A stretch of 64,000 nt of DNA from Diphasiastrum complanatum (GCA_029204225.1 CM055097.1:31772802-31836801); one strand, 5' to 3'; counted from the first letter of the stretch, positions 53,037 through 62,679 are shown. The notes: generated by a model not told the origin, from the sequence alone. Numbers and translations: made by a program.

Positions 53037-54702
53037 TTTTCTGAAAATGGCAAAAAAAACAAGCATTTGGATTGTGGTGTTCAAATCTCGCAAGGTGTGC
53101 CGTAATGGTTGAAACTGACCCCGTAGGAATCACCGTGGGCATGAAGAAAGGTGGTCCAGAGCCAAACTGCGCTTGATTTGGTTGCCTACAGTTCAATGTC
53201 AACACTTGCAAAAAAAACAAGCCTACACTTACCAAAAATCGAAAACTGATCGTTTCGATCTCCACGAAGCTCAAATCCCCCTGGCACCGTGCACACCACC
53301 TCCGTATCGCTGAGTAGATGCCTGTTGACTATCCACACGCCAAGATCCGATGCCTACAGCTCAAAACAAAAAAAATTAACACCTCCACGGCTGGCGCGAT
53401 TCTGGCCGTGAAGAGGTGTTCAAAAAATTTTATTTATTATTTTTTTTAATAAATGTTTCTGGAACGATTCAGGCCTGAGAATCGCGTTTCTCAGAATCTT
53501 GATTTCCAAAACGCTCAGCCCCAGAATCGCGTTTCGGTGCAACTATGGTCCAGATGCGCGCGATAAGGGCCCAATATTTATGCCCCCAACTGTATGCACA
53601 TTGCACTCACATCTCCACTCAAATGATTGCAAAAGTGATCATCATCCATAGAGTTGATAGCCCAAACTGTAGCATTTGCCATTAACAATTACTGAGAACT
53701 AGAGCAAATAACAAGCAAATAGCTACTGACTTTTATTTGTTTCTGCCCTATCTACTGCACTTCTAGGAGGCAAAATGTTGGTTTGACCATTGCTCCCCTA
53801 AAAAAATTTCAGCCAGAAACTATTTTTCCAAAAAAAAAAATAATAATTCACGATTCGCAGTCAGAATCGCGGTTCGCGAATCACGATCGCTGCAACTATG
53901 CTATGTAGTATGCACTGTGTTTAATGTTATATATAGAGTGTTGAATCATGAATGTTCAATGTTGAATGATGAATCTAAGTTTCTAACCTAAACTTTTTTG
54001 GCTTTAGCCTTTCTCAAACATTGTCATAACCTTCTTGTTTATTCTTTTCTCCGATCTTGATTCTCGACATTGCAAATAAGTTTGAACTTTGAAACAAAAT
54101 TACAATCTTAAGCAGTAGGTACTAGTAACTACTAACTAGGTAATGTGGCAAATCCTAAAGGCATAATGCATTTGCCATTGCTCCAAGTTCCAAGTTCCAA
54201 CTGTGACCTGTCACCAGTCTCATGAGTCATGTTACATGAATCATGATTCATGATTCATGATTCTGATTCCAGAACGGTGAACCTAGACTCTACCTAGCTA
54301 CCATATCAGACTATTATCACCTCAACCTTCAGTTATACTCCTAATTTCTAAACCCTAACTCCGGAGTCCACAATCTCCTTAGCAAGTAGATCCTTGTACC
54401 CACGATATGGTTACAACTTACAACTTAAACCATTATGTTTTGATACTCATACGACAAGTCACAGGAGATCTGATTATGCTTATCCTGATATCTGTAAATT
54501 TAGAGGAAATTGTTTAGCTATTAAGTATTTGTACAGTGAATATATGACATGTACATCTAAGAAAATTATTGTTTTTTAAAAAATGAAAAAGAAAGGTTCG
54601 AACCATTTTCCGATTCGAACCTGGCCTGCCGGTTCGAACCGGAAAGAATCGGTTCGAATCAGCCGGTTCCAATCGACCTGTTCGAATCGGAGTGTAACCT
54701 TG

Positions 54703-55172
54703 AGATTCAACCTTTGTTGCAGGATCATCATCAAACACTTGATGTGGCTATTCAATCACAAGCTATCATAACCCAATCAAATGTTGACAACAAGGATTAT
54801 GTTCAGGGAAGAGTTAGGATGTCTAGTAAGGGCTTATTGGCTTTTCAGTTGTTTTGGCAATTAGGGCCTTATTTAGCTGCATTTGGAACCTCAAAAATAT
54901 GTTAATCGTTTAAATCCCATCTGAAACATTGTCACAACATCTAGGATCCAGCCACATTTCTACGAAGGAGACCTTAAGTCATGGGTGCCCCAACCCTCAT
55001 GACAGGCTGGAAACTTTAATTGGAAACTATGAATACCATTGATGGGTCCTCGTTTAGTAGCTTTTACAAAGACACAATTTAGTATAACTTGCAAAGCAAT
55101 GCAGTATCATACATATCTGGTTTTGTATCCTCCAGCGATTTTGGATCCAAAAACGTGTTTTTGAGAAAAGCA
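54703..55172. other. no gene recognised
   Basis: Right flank of the outer hAT element. The frame at 54714-54905 (HHQTLDVAIQSQ...) reads like ordinary coding sequence for ~60 residues, but no domain is recognisable. Confidence 0.3.
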
Positions 55173-55184
55173 TTTTTGTGCAAC
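55173..55184. other. solitary hAT-like terminus
   Basis: TTTGTGCAACTATGG here contains TGCAACTATG, identical to the right ends of the nested hAT elements, and follows GTGTTTTTGAGAAAAGCATT-like subterminal sequence. No matching left end (CATAGTTGCA) was found to its left within 1 kb, so it may be the remaining half of a deleted element. Confidence 0.45.
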
Positions 55185-55185
55185 T

Positions 55186-55815
55186 ATGGAGTAGACTTTG
55201 TCAGATGTGCACATTAGGGGAGGTGGAGTCAAAGGAGCATTTTCTATTCAAATGCCCTATTTATTATGAGATCCGAGGACGCTATCACTATCTTTTCCGT
55301 GATTCTCCAGTCACAGTACGTTCACTCTTCATATGTAGACCCTCGGTGTGTTGCATTGATGCTACACGAGATGTTCCTGCTCCGTATAGATTTTTGTCAG
55401 GGAGGTCAGTATGGACACCATGACTCCCAAACCCCACATTACCTCTTTTTTTCCAGGAGACATTATAGCGCAGACATTGAGGCCGACACTTTGTCAGAGG
55501 ATGAGTTAGATATCCCTTCTCGAGACCACCATCGTGATCGACAACAGTGTATTACTTCTAGATCACATTTTATGGCTACCATGGGACTTCGCAGATCTAG
55601 AGCTCACGCAAGCAATAGCTACATGATACCCCATTGTACCATATCTTAGACCTTCCTATCTTGAGAGTAGAGTAGAGATCTTGATAGGCTAATTGTTTTA
55701 TCTAATAGTAGTTGTTATTTTCTGGACACATTTATATGCTTCTTTTTAGTATTTATCATAATTGAGATGTACTTACTTGGTCTTATATGCCTTTTGGCAT
55801 TAAAAGACATTAATA

Positions 55816-55871
<56 letters not shown>
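55186..55871 (+). pseudogene. 3' end fragment of a LINE copy, with (CT)n tail
   Basis: It starts inside the C-terminal zinc finger of ORF2 (CQMCTLGEVESKEHFLFKCP, IYYEIRGRYHYLFRD), shifts frame near 55350 and continues to about 55649. The 3' UTR resembles that of the full LINE and ends with GCATTAAAAGACATTAATAAAG followed directly by (CT)n (55819-55871). It starts at the solitary hAT end. This copy keeps the Tyr codon that is a stop in the full-length LINE. Confidence 0.82.
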
Positions 55872-55874
<3 letters not shown>

Positions 55875-56722
55875 AACTCCTCCCCCTCTTAAAAAATTGC
55901 ACGCAATGTGAGCTTTTATAACTATTTCATTTTTCTATATGCTCATTGGAACTGCTTCTCTGCTACTGCTGCTGTGCCATGGCTACATCTTAAATCCCTG
56001 CATCCTGTCCATTGATGGCTCCAACACCAGCGATCCCTGTGATTTCTGCATCCTGTCCAGCGATGGCTCCATAGGATGAGCTTGTTTTGCCGTTTTAGAT
56101 TTGGGATGGCGAGGCCAGAAACGTGATGATCGAGTAAGAGAGGATTTTCTTGCTGTGGCAAGCAGGACCTTTTTTGAATGTGATTGCAGGTGAAGTGCAA
56201 ACGCATTTGCACGAAGAGCGGGACAGGAAGGCTCAATTATGGCTCTGCTGGAGGGGCTCACAACGAGCTTTGATGGGTTTAAGAGGGAAGAGAGCGCAGG
56301 AGAGTAGTAAGACTGCTGGAAGCAGCTGTGCGGTGCTTATGCAACGAGAAGTGGGAGTGTTGAATTTTGCTTAAGGAGTTCCATTGCCCAAGCTCTCGAA
56401 TGATGTCAGGTTGTTGAATGTTTTCATGTAGAAGAACGGAACAGGAAGGCTCAATTATGGCTCCGCTGGAGGCTCACAACGATGATACCATGTCTACTTC
56501 CGTTTGTATCACCCGAAGCTTTGAATGAGCCTCCTACTGCCGTTGTTGCCAACAGTGTTGCTGAGAGCGCTATTAATTTGATCATTACTGGAGAGCCCTT
56601 GCTGCTGGAAGGTCAGCGACCCAACTGCATCGAACTATTGGTTGTGGTCAAAACCTGCAAAGGTTGGCAAGAACCATCATATATTGAAGAATTTTATGAC
56701 AAATTCTGTGGAACCGGCAAAG

Positions 56723-56725
<3 letters not shown>
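55872..56725. other. low-copy region with local duplications
   Basis: GGACAGGAAGGCTCAATTAT followed by GGCTCTGCTGG occurs at about 56219 and nearly the same at about 56439. ATCCTGTCCA-GATGGCTCCA occurs at 55999 and 56048. A frame at 56482-56725 (NCIELLVVVKTCKGWQEPSY) is unbroken but matches no family I recognise. Confidence 0.4.
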
Positions 56726-56776
<51 letters not shown>

Positions 56777-56782
<6 letters not shown>

Positions 56783-56840
56783 AGCGATCCGCTACTCCAA
56801 CCAGCGATCCGCTATTCTCTCTCCAACCAGCGATCCGCTA
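56777..56840 (+). repeat. three copies of an 18-bp unit in the LINE 5' UTR
   Basis: CCAACCAGCGATCCGCTA occurs at 56777, 56797 and 56823, immediately after the (CT)n. Short repeated units at the LINE 5' end can be promoter or binding sites, but nothing here shows function. Confidence 0.85.
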
Positions 56841-57190
56841 CTCTTTGTCCACCATCGCACCTCCACACTGTTCCCTGCCTCTATTTCGCCCTCATATCCT
56901 GCCCCTCGCTGGCCTTGAACTCTGCGCCCTGATCTCTTTGCCTCCTCTACCCTCACTCCTGTTTCCTTTACCCCCGCTCTCCCTCCTGCCTCGCCCCTTG
57001 CTCCCGTGGCCAAATCTGCCTCCCTTCCCTCTCATCGCGCGATCTCTCTCTCTCTCTCTCCTCCATCTGCTTACCGCCTCCTATGGCACCTAAGAAAAAG
57101 GAGGGTGTTCTTACACCCCCCTCCCTGTTGGACACCCCCCCATCACCGGTAGTGATGGAGGAGCCGTCTTCGGTGACATAAACTATCAAC

Positions 57191-57991
57191 ATGGCTGCCA
57201 TTGACTACACTCCTTCCAAACCTACCGAAAGTCTTTTTGCTTATGATCTTAGTTTTATCCGGCAAGAAATTCTTGGACTTAAGAAACAACTACACCTCTT
57301 TGAAGCTGAAAATAGCAAGTTAGCTAAGGATCTTTTTGGTGTCACGGAACGTGTGGAGCAGCTTGAGCAAGAAAATATATATCTTAAGCAACGAATTGCA
57401 GAAAAAAGTGCCTTGGAGGAGACTTCCAACAAGATCAATAGCTTGGAGAAACAAGTCGAGGAGACGAAAACGTGGGCAGCACTCTTCAAACCGGGTGATA
57501 TGGGCAGCAAACTCCCATCACTCGCAAAACAGGTTGAAGAAACGACATCGATCCTTAAGCAAGGTAATCACTCTCAGATTTCATCTTTTCCGAAGGAAAA
57601 CGATTTGGAGACAGTTTTGGGTGAACAAGCCAGAAGAGCCAAAAAAGCCTTTAACATTAGAGTAAGAGGCATTGCCAATGGTGGAAAACCGTTGGAAGAA
57701 GCTACGGATTTGCTCATTTCCAAGTTATCTCATGTGGCTGACGGTTTTGATACTGCTTGGCGCAGTAAATTTGATGACAATGTTTTGTTTATCAAGTTCC
57801 GCTCGCTTTCACAACGCAATGCTGCCCTTCGGCTTAGGGCAAAGCTTAAAGGTACTTTCATTTATATGGATGATGACTTAACAAATACTCAATGGTTGGC
57901 AAGAAAAAAGATTATCCTTGAAGCGAAAGAGAAAGGGCAAAGGGTTGTTTTTATTGACGGGAAACCGAGATTTTTCGACCTTCCACAATAG
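57191..57991 (+). CDS. LINE ORF1 protein (coiled coil plus RNA-binding region)
   Basis: 266 codons from ATG 57191 to TAG 57989-57991. Residues ~15-125 form heptad-rich coiled coil (SLEKQVEETKTWAAL, LAKQVEETTSILKQ), as needed for trimerisation. Residues ~145-266 (FNIRVRGIANGGKPLEEATD, VLFIKFRSLSQRNAALRLRA, FIYMDDDLTNTQWLARKKI, VVFIDGKPRFF) resemble the RNA-binding and C-terminal domains of L1-type ORF1p, which coats element RNA. The same frame is open upstream to an ATG at 57083 (MAPKKKEGVLTPP) except for one TAA at 57179-57181. The original start may thus be 57083. The stop is followed in the same frame by ORF2. Confidence 0.85.
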   Translation: MAAIDYTPSKPTESLFAYDLSFIRQEILGLKKQLHLFEAENSKLAKDLFGVTERVEQLEQENIYLKQRIAEKSALEETSNKINSLEKQVEETKTWAALFKPGDMGSKLPSLAKQVEETTSILKQGNHSQISSFPKENDLETVLGEQARRAKKAFNIRVRGIANGGKPLEEATDLLISKLSHVADGFDTAWRSKFDDNVLFIKFRSLSQRNAALRLRAKLKGTFIYMDDDLTNTQWLARKKIILEAKEKGQRVVFIDGKPRFFDLPQ

Positions 57992-58036
57992 GAACTAGGG
58001 GCCCCCGGATATAGAAGCTACCCGAGATCCCCTACC
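57986..58036 (+). promoter_or_regulatory. possible UAG readthrough signal between ORF1 and ORF2
   Basis: ORF1 ends CAA TAG GAA CTA. TAGGGG (57996-58001) can pair with CCCCTA (58029-58034), and GGGGCCCC inside is itself self-complementary, giving a structured region starting 4 bases after the stop. ORF2 continues in the same frame with no stop and no ATG before its endonuclease domain. This arrangement resembles retroviral and plant-viral stop-codon readthrough sites. It is a prediction from layout only; a plain point mutation of a fused ORF, or reinitiation, would look the same. Confidence 0.4.
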
Positions 58037-61000
58037 AATTTGAGACTTGGCTTCTGGAATTGTAATGGTTTTTTATCTTCGTCATCAGCCGGAGACTTTG
58101 CTGATTTTATTAGAAAATGCGACATTTTGTTGTTGGCTGAAACTCATGAGTCCTTATATCATCCTCTTCCAAATATACAGGAGTACTCTTGGCATTCTGC
58201 TTTTCGTCCATTTGTTAGGGGAAAAACTTGTCGAGGATCTGGAGGAGTAGCTTGTTTATACAGAGACACCACAGTTCAGATGGTTAAACAAGATCCATAC
58301 GCTCGCTATATTTGGTTACACATTATTGGCTCACTATTGGGATTACCTCAGGACATCTATATAGCTGTATGCTATTTTGCTCCACAGACCTCAGTGTTTG
58401 CTGAGTTTGGCGGGGACCCTTTTCAAGCTCTCTCAGATGATATTGCTATCTTTTCTCAGCAGGGTTCCATTTTACTAGCAGGTGATTTCAACGCCCGCAC
58501 AAGCTCTAGACAAACCGAATTTCATGCAGCTACGGATCTTCTCAGGCTTTACCCTTTGGATATGGGGCTAGACCGGGTATCACAGGATGCAGACACTCCA
58601 GCTACATCTTTCGGGGAGCAGTTGATCACTCTAGCAGAGACACACGCTCTTGCCATTTTGAATGGCCTCACACAGTGGCCTTCCTCATCAGCATATACAT
58701 GCTATCCTCATGGTGGAGGACATAGTGTGGTCGACTACTTCATTGGATCACCTGCTTTGATCTCTCACATTTCTGATTTCTCCATCACACCCCCTACCAT
58801 TTCCGATCACTCACTCTTACACATCTCACTTGGTCACATAACCTCTTCTTTGCAAATTTCTTGCTCTCTTCCCACTCATAAACGTATTCCTTTCACCCAA
58901 TCTGGATTCACTAATTACATCACAATCTTATCCCAACTACTCGCTAACTTCCCGTTCATGGCACCAATTGACCAGCAAGCCACTTTTCTCTCTACATCCC
59001 TCTTAGCTGCTGCTTCCTCATCCTTCCCCACCAAAACGACATCACCTCACAGAAGTGTTCACAACAGATGGTATGATGCAGAATGCCGCTCTCTTCACAA
59101 TCATGTGACATATGCCAGGTCACACTCCCCTGCCACACTCAAACAATGCCAGAAAGAATATCATAGAACCACCAGAACAAAGAAGATCAAGTACCTACAA
59201 TCACTCTGCCAAAAAATGATCAACTCTTTAGATTCACCCTCCTCCTCTTTTTTCTGGAAACATTTCACCAGACACTCTTCAACATTGGCCCCCATAGCCA
59301 TCGAATCCTGGATCGAGTATGCCACGGAGTTATATACCACGGACTCTCCTCCTACCTCACTCTCACCGAGACCTGACCACTGCTCACTTTTCACCCCTGA
59401 CATGGTTGAAAACGCCATTAAACATGCCAAACTAAATAAAGCCACTGACTATGACTCCTTAAGTGTAGACTTCCTAAAGCCCGTAGCACATCTCATCTCC
59501 CCTTACATTGCTCATGTTTTTAACACAGCTGTTACTTCTGGTTTTCCTACGGCTTGGTGTACTAATATCCTTCACCCCATCCTCAAGGCAGGTGATCCCA
59601 TGAATGTAGGAAACTACCGCACCATTATGATTGGCCACACTCTAGCTAAGATATATGGCTCTATACTACAGACAGTCACTGGATCTTTTGCTGAAACTGA
59701 GGGTTTACACGCTATGGGTCAAGCTGGTTTCAGACCGGGATATTCTACTTCAGACCAGATCTTCATTTTGAGATGCATTATTGAGGAGGCTCGACATCGG
59801 AAACAGAGAATTTACTGTTGCTTTGTGGATTTTCGCAAAGCTTTTGACTCTGTTCCACGACATCTTCTTTTCCAGAGACTGTCTTCACTTGGCTTTTCAG
59901 AGGATACTATTGCTGCGATCATTACTTTATATGAGCGAGTCTTGGCACGTTTCAGAGATGGTAGTGGCTGGTCCTCACAGATACATTCTACCATTGGGGT
60001 GAAGCAGGGTTGCCCCTTATCACCCACTCTTTTTGCACTATATATAGATGACCTCGAGCGGATTATTCGCGAGGAAGGTGGAGAGGGCTGTCCCCTAGCA
60101 GACATTATTATCCCCATTCTCTTGTACGCTGATGATGTGGTTCTCCTCTCATCCTCTGCAGCTGGTTTACAGAGTCACCTTTCTGCTTTACATCACTTTT
60201 GCCAGCGTTGGGGATTGACGGTTAACCTTAAGAAGACTAAGATTATGGTGTTTAACACCAACAGACAGCATATGAGAGATGTGATTTTCTATTATGACGG
60301 GCTACCGATTGAGATCGTGACCTCCTACACCTATTTGGGAGTTCTTTTCTCTGGTCCTCTACTCACTTTTCGACCAGCAGCCACCGCCAGGCTCCGCAAG
60401 GGGCATACCGCTCTTGTGCATATGGAGAGATTTTGCTCTACTTATTATGTGCAGGATCCTGCTACCAGATGCCTACTATTTTCTGCTACTGTCTCCCCAG
60501 TTGTGCTATATTCGGCTGAGACTTGGTGCCCTGATTTATCATGCGATACATGGAGAGATCTTACTCGTATCCAGATTCTCATGCTCAGTAGGATAATTCG
60601 GGCTAAGCCCTCAGTACCACATGATATCATACTAACCGAGTTTGCTTCTCCTCCATTAGTTGTTGGTGCTATGTTTCAGATCATCACCTTTCTTCACAGG
60701 GTATCAGATCTAGATACCTCCAGATACATTGTTGCTGCTCTCACTTCATCTTGTACCCTTGCAGATCAGGGAGCCAAGCACTCTTGGTATCGCAGTGTCT
60801 CAGCCCTTCTTCAGACTTGGGGTTTATCCGCACTTGATCTTCCGAATGGAACCCATGCTTATATCAGACAGCAGATTTACCGGAGCTACATACGCACTAT
60901 ATGGTCACATCCTGATCCAGATAGGGTCAAGCTACATTATTATGGCACACATCTTTTACGGCTGGACGTTTCGGGCTTGCCTATTCTTCCAGTTTATCTT

Positions 61001-61543
61001 ACACAGACGCTATCTTTTGGTCTGAGATATCGTATAGGACAGCTTCGAGTCTCTTCTCATCAGCTTGCTATCGAGACAGGTAGATACACAGACACTCCCA
61101 GATTGCAGCGGATATGTCAGCTTTGTTCTCTTCAGGAGGTGGAAGATGAGTTTCATTTCATCTTTCGCTGCCCAGTATAATATGAGATTAGAGGACGATA
61201 CCATTGTTTATACCGAGATATTCCCCTCACGTTGAGCTCCTTCCTCGAGTATCCAGATGCTAGATGTGTGGGTCTTCTTTTGAGAGAGATGTATATTTTA
61301 CGAGCTTCACTTCTACCTACGCTCTCAGATATGGATTCCAGTCAGGCTCACATTACTCAGTTCTTCCAGAAGCGAGACAGAGTGGATATTTCGGTTGCGG
61401 ATTTTGACGTCCCCGTCCGAAGATCGAAGACACAGAGAGTTTCGGCTCGATCCAGTGCTACTAGATCTTCATACGCCTCCCACCAGCCTACATCACGACC
61501 CACTACTACCATCACTCATTACTTTCAGCTTGCTCGTAGCTAG
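57992..61543 (+). pseudogene. LINE ORF2: endonuclease-reverse transcriptase (one internal stop)
   Basis: Open from just after the ORF1 stop to TAA at 61178-61180, then open in the same frame to 61543. Counting from codon TTG at 58040: endonuclease at residues 1-260 (FWNCNG, LLLAETHE, LAGDFNAR at ~145, DYFIGSP, SDHSLLHI at ~254), RT at ~480-800 (NYRTIMIGHTLAKIYGSIL, CFVDFRKAFDSVPRHLL at ~592, GVKQGCPLSPTLFALYIDDL, LLYADDVVLLS at ~695), zinc finger from ~1025 (CQLCSLQEVEDEFHFIFRCP). All catalytic signatures are intact. The 61178 TAA stands where the fragment at 55186 has a Tyr codon, so it is a recent nonsense change. The product would nick target DNA and reverse-transcribe element RNA there. 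Confidence 0.9.
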
Positions 61544-61804
61544 TTTCCTCCGCGGAGCAGGTGGTTAAGCTCTTGCTTTGTACCCTCACCAGCTGGTGGT
61601 CAAGCTTGGATACTTTTTCTCTTAGAGACAGAGAGATCGATATTTTAGTTTTAGTTTTACTGTCTTTTCATTGGTAAATAAGTCCTTATGCGGACAATGC
61701 TTCTCACATTTTGTACTCTCTTTTGTCTTATGTGCCCCTGGGCACCAAAAGACGTTAATAATAATAATTCTAATTCTAATTCTCTCTCTCTCTCTCTCTC
61801 TCTC
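61544..61804 (+). other. LINE 3' UTR and microsatellite tail
   Basis: The 3' UTR ends GGCACCAAAAGACGTTAATA followed by ATAATAATTCTAATTCTAAT and (CT)n to 61804. The homologous end at 55795-55871 is GGCATTAAAAGACATTAATA, AAG, (CT)n. Shared GGCA--AAAAGAC-TTAATA is therefore the conserved 3' terminus. Confidence 0.8.
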
Positions 61805-61882
61805 GCTAAAAATAATAGTTCCAAAACAAAATGCTAAACTTCTTGGGAGGTGGTGAGTAGACTTAAATAAAGATGTGCCCAT

Positions 61883-62556
61883 CATAGTACGCTGCATTCC
61901 AGAACATAAAAATTTCGAAAAGTTTTTTTTTTGGGGGGGTTTTTTTGTAAATTTTTTAGATGTCTTAGAAAAGAAACATAGCCATAAAAAACCATCTAAA
62001 ACACATTTAAATACCTCGTAATATAATCAGATATCATATTCTAAGCATTTCAAAATCAAGATGTAAGAACATGCTAAAAACTTTAATTTTACTGACAATA
62101 CTATATAGATGTGCAAAAGAAAGATAATACAGTGACTACCATCCTAATCACTTGTAACATATAATTATGGAAAATTTGCAGCAATCGTATTTTTAGCAAA
62201 TTAGTGACATTATGAGCTGGCTTTCCAAAACAGATTCATACTTTTAGCAAAATTTTCAATAGATCTACTTAGGATCAATTCTAAGACCTCTGAATTGCCA
62301 TTCTTTGTGACTATGCTCGAGCATCCATCTCTTCTAGGATAAACTAGTGAATGACGACGTTGCCTATGGTCTAAATTTTAATGATTGATCTGTTTCTTTT
62401 ATGAACATAGTTCATAGAGCAGGACCATAGTTGTAAGAGGGAATCAGGCATAAGAACACCATGTAGGAAGTTTTAAGTTTTAAAAGTTTTTTTTTTTCCG
62501 GGGGTTTGACGTTACGGAACGCTATGCCTCCGGAACGCCATTCCGATGCAACTTAG
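61883..62556. mobile_element. 674-bp non-autonomous hAT-like element
   Basis: Starts CATAGTACGCTGCATTCCAG. The end, read on minus from 62556, starts CTAAGTTGCATCGGAATGGC, so the ends are loosely inverted. Flanks GTGCCCAT (61875-61882) and ATGCCCAT (62557-62564) agree at 7 of 8 positions, the hAT duplication length. No coding capacity. It carries poly-T/G runs and CCGGAACG motifs like the fold-back element at 42988-43250. Confidence 0.55.
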
Positions 62557-62679
62557 ATGCCCATTAGCGTGTATTGATTATCTCCAAGACAAGACAAAGA
62601 TAAACACTAAAGCGTGCAAATCACACTGAATGTAAAGAAACCTTCTCAAATATTAGGTCCCTGGTCCATAGATATGTAC

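Larger units (their letters stand above)
48561..53547 (-). mobile_element. inner autonomous-type hAT transposon (level 3), 4987 bp
   Basis: Ends are CATAGTTGCA (48561-48570) and TGCAACTATG (53538-53547), a perfect 10-bp terminal inverted repeat. They are flanked by GTCCAAAT (48553-48560) and GTCCAGAT (53548-53555), an 8-bp target duplication with one mismatch. Removing one duplication copy and the element restores the host tandem repeat, which proves the borders. GAAACGCG/CGCGTTTC subterminal repeats occur at both ends. It carries one multi-exon transposase gene on minus. Confidence 0.92.
48102..53900. mobile_element. middle hAT element, non-autonomous (level 2)
   Basis: Ends are TATAGTTGCA (48102-48111) and TGCAACTATG (53891-53900), a 10-bp inverted repeat with one mismatch. 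Flanks TGATGTAC and CTATGTAG share ATGTA at matching positions, a weak 8-bp duplication. Without the inner insertion it is about 800 bp and noncoding. Its segment at 48205-48300 (CAATATGGGTATCAGATGAA onward) matches the subterminal segment of the inner element at 48666-48763. It is therefore a deletion derivative of the same family. Both ends carry GCGATTC/GAATCGCGGTTC subterminal repeats. Confidence 0.7.
43606..54702 (+). mobile_element. outer, old hAT element (level 1 of a three-level nest)
   Basis: The left end is CAAGGTTGCA (43606-43615). The right end, read on minus from 54702, is CAAGGTTACA, followed on both sides by GAACC/TTCGAA-rich subterminal repeats (43616-43700 and 54595-54690). 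Imperfect flanks ATCAACCT (43598-43605) and ATTCAACCT (54705-54713) suggest an 8-bp duplication disturbed by a small insertion. Inside, on plus, lies a decayed hAT transposase C-terminus (46861-47848). The 5' half of the gene is missing and its place is taken by a LINE fragment and simple repeats. The next hAT level is inserted at 48102. Confidence 0.6.
56726..61804 (+). mobile_element. near-full-length LINE (non-LTR retrotransposon)
   Basis: Order: (CT)n at 56726-56777, 5' UTR with three CCAACCAGCGATCCGCTA repeats (56777-56840), ORF1, ORF2, 3' UTR, then a (TAA)n/(TTCTAA)n/(CT)n tail at about 61757-61804. There is no poly(A) tail. The N-terminal AP-type endonuclease, RT without RNase H and C-terminal zinc finger place it in the L1-like part of non-LTR elements. 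ORF1 with a long coiled coil followed by an RNA-binding-like region is closer to animal L1 ORF1p than to the zinc-knuckle type usual in flowering plants. Fragments of the same family lie at 44190-45948 and 55186-55871. Confidence 0.88.

Noticed and set aside
48094-53908. Confident 8-bp target duplication for the middle hAT element
   Set aside because: TGATGTAC and CTATGTAG agree at only 5 of 8 positions; the element is supported by its ends, not by this.
55943-56260. Minus-strand frames of 92 and 97 codons
   Set aside because: They come from a local duplication (EPSLDRMQ/EPSMDRMQ) and match no family.
58040-58042. TTG as the start codon of LINE ORF2
   Set aside because: Eukaryotic translation rarely uses TTG. 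The frame is open back to the ORF1 stop, so readthrough, reinitiation or a mutated fusion fits better.
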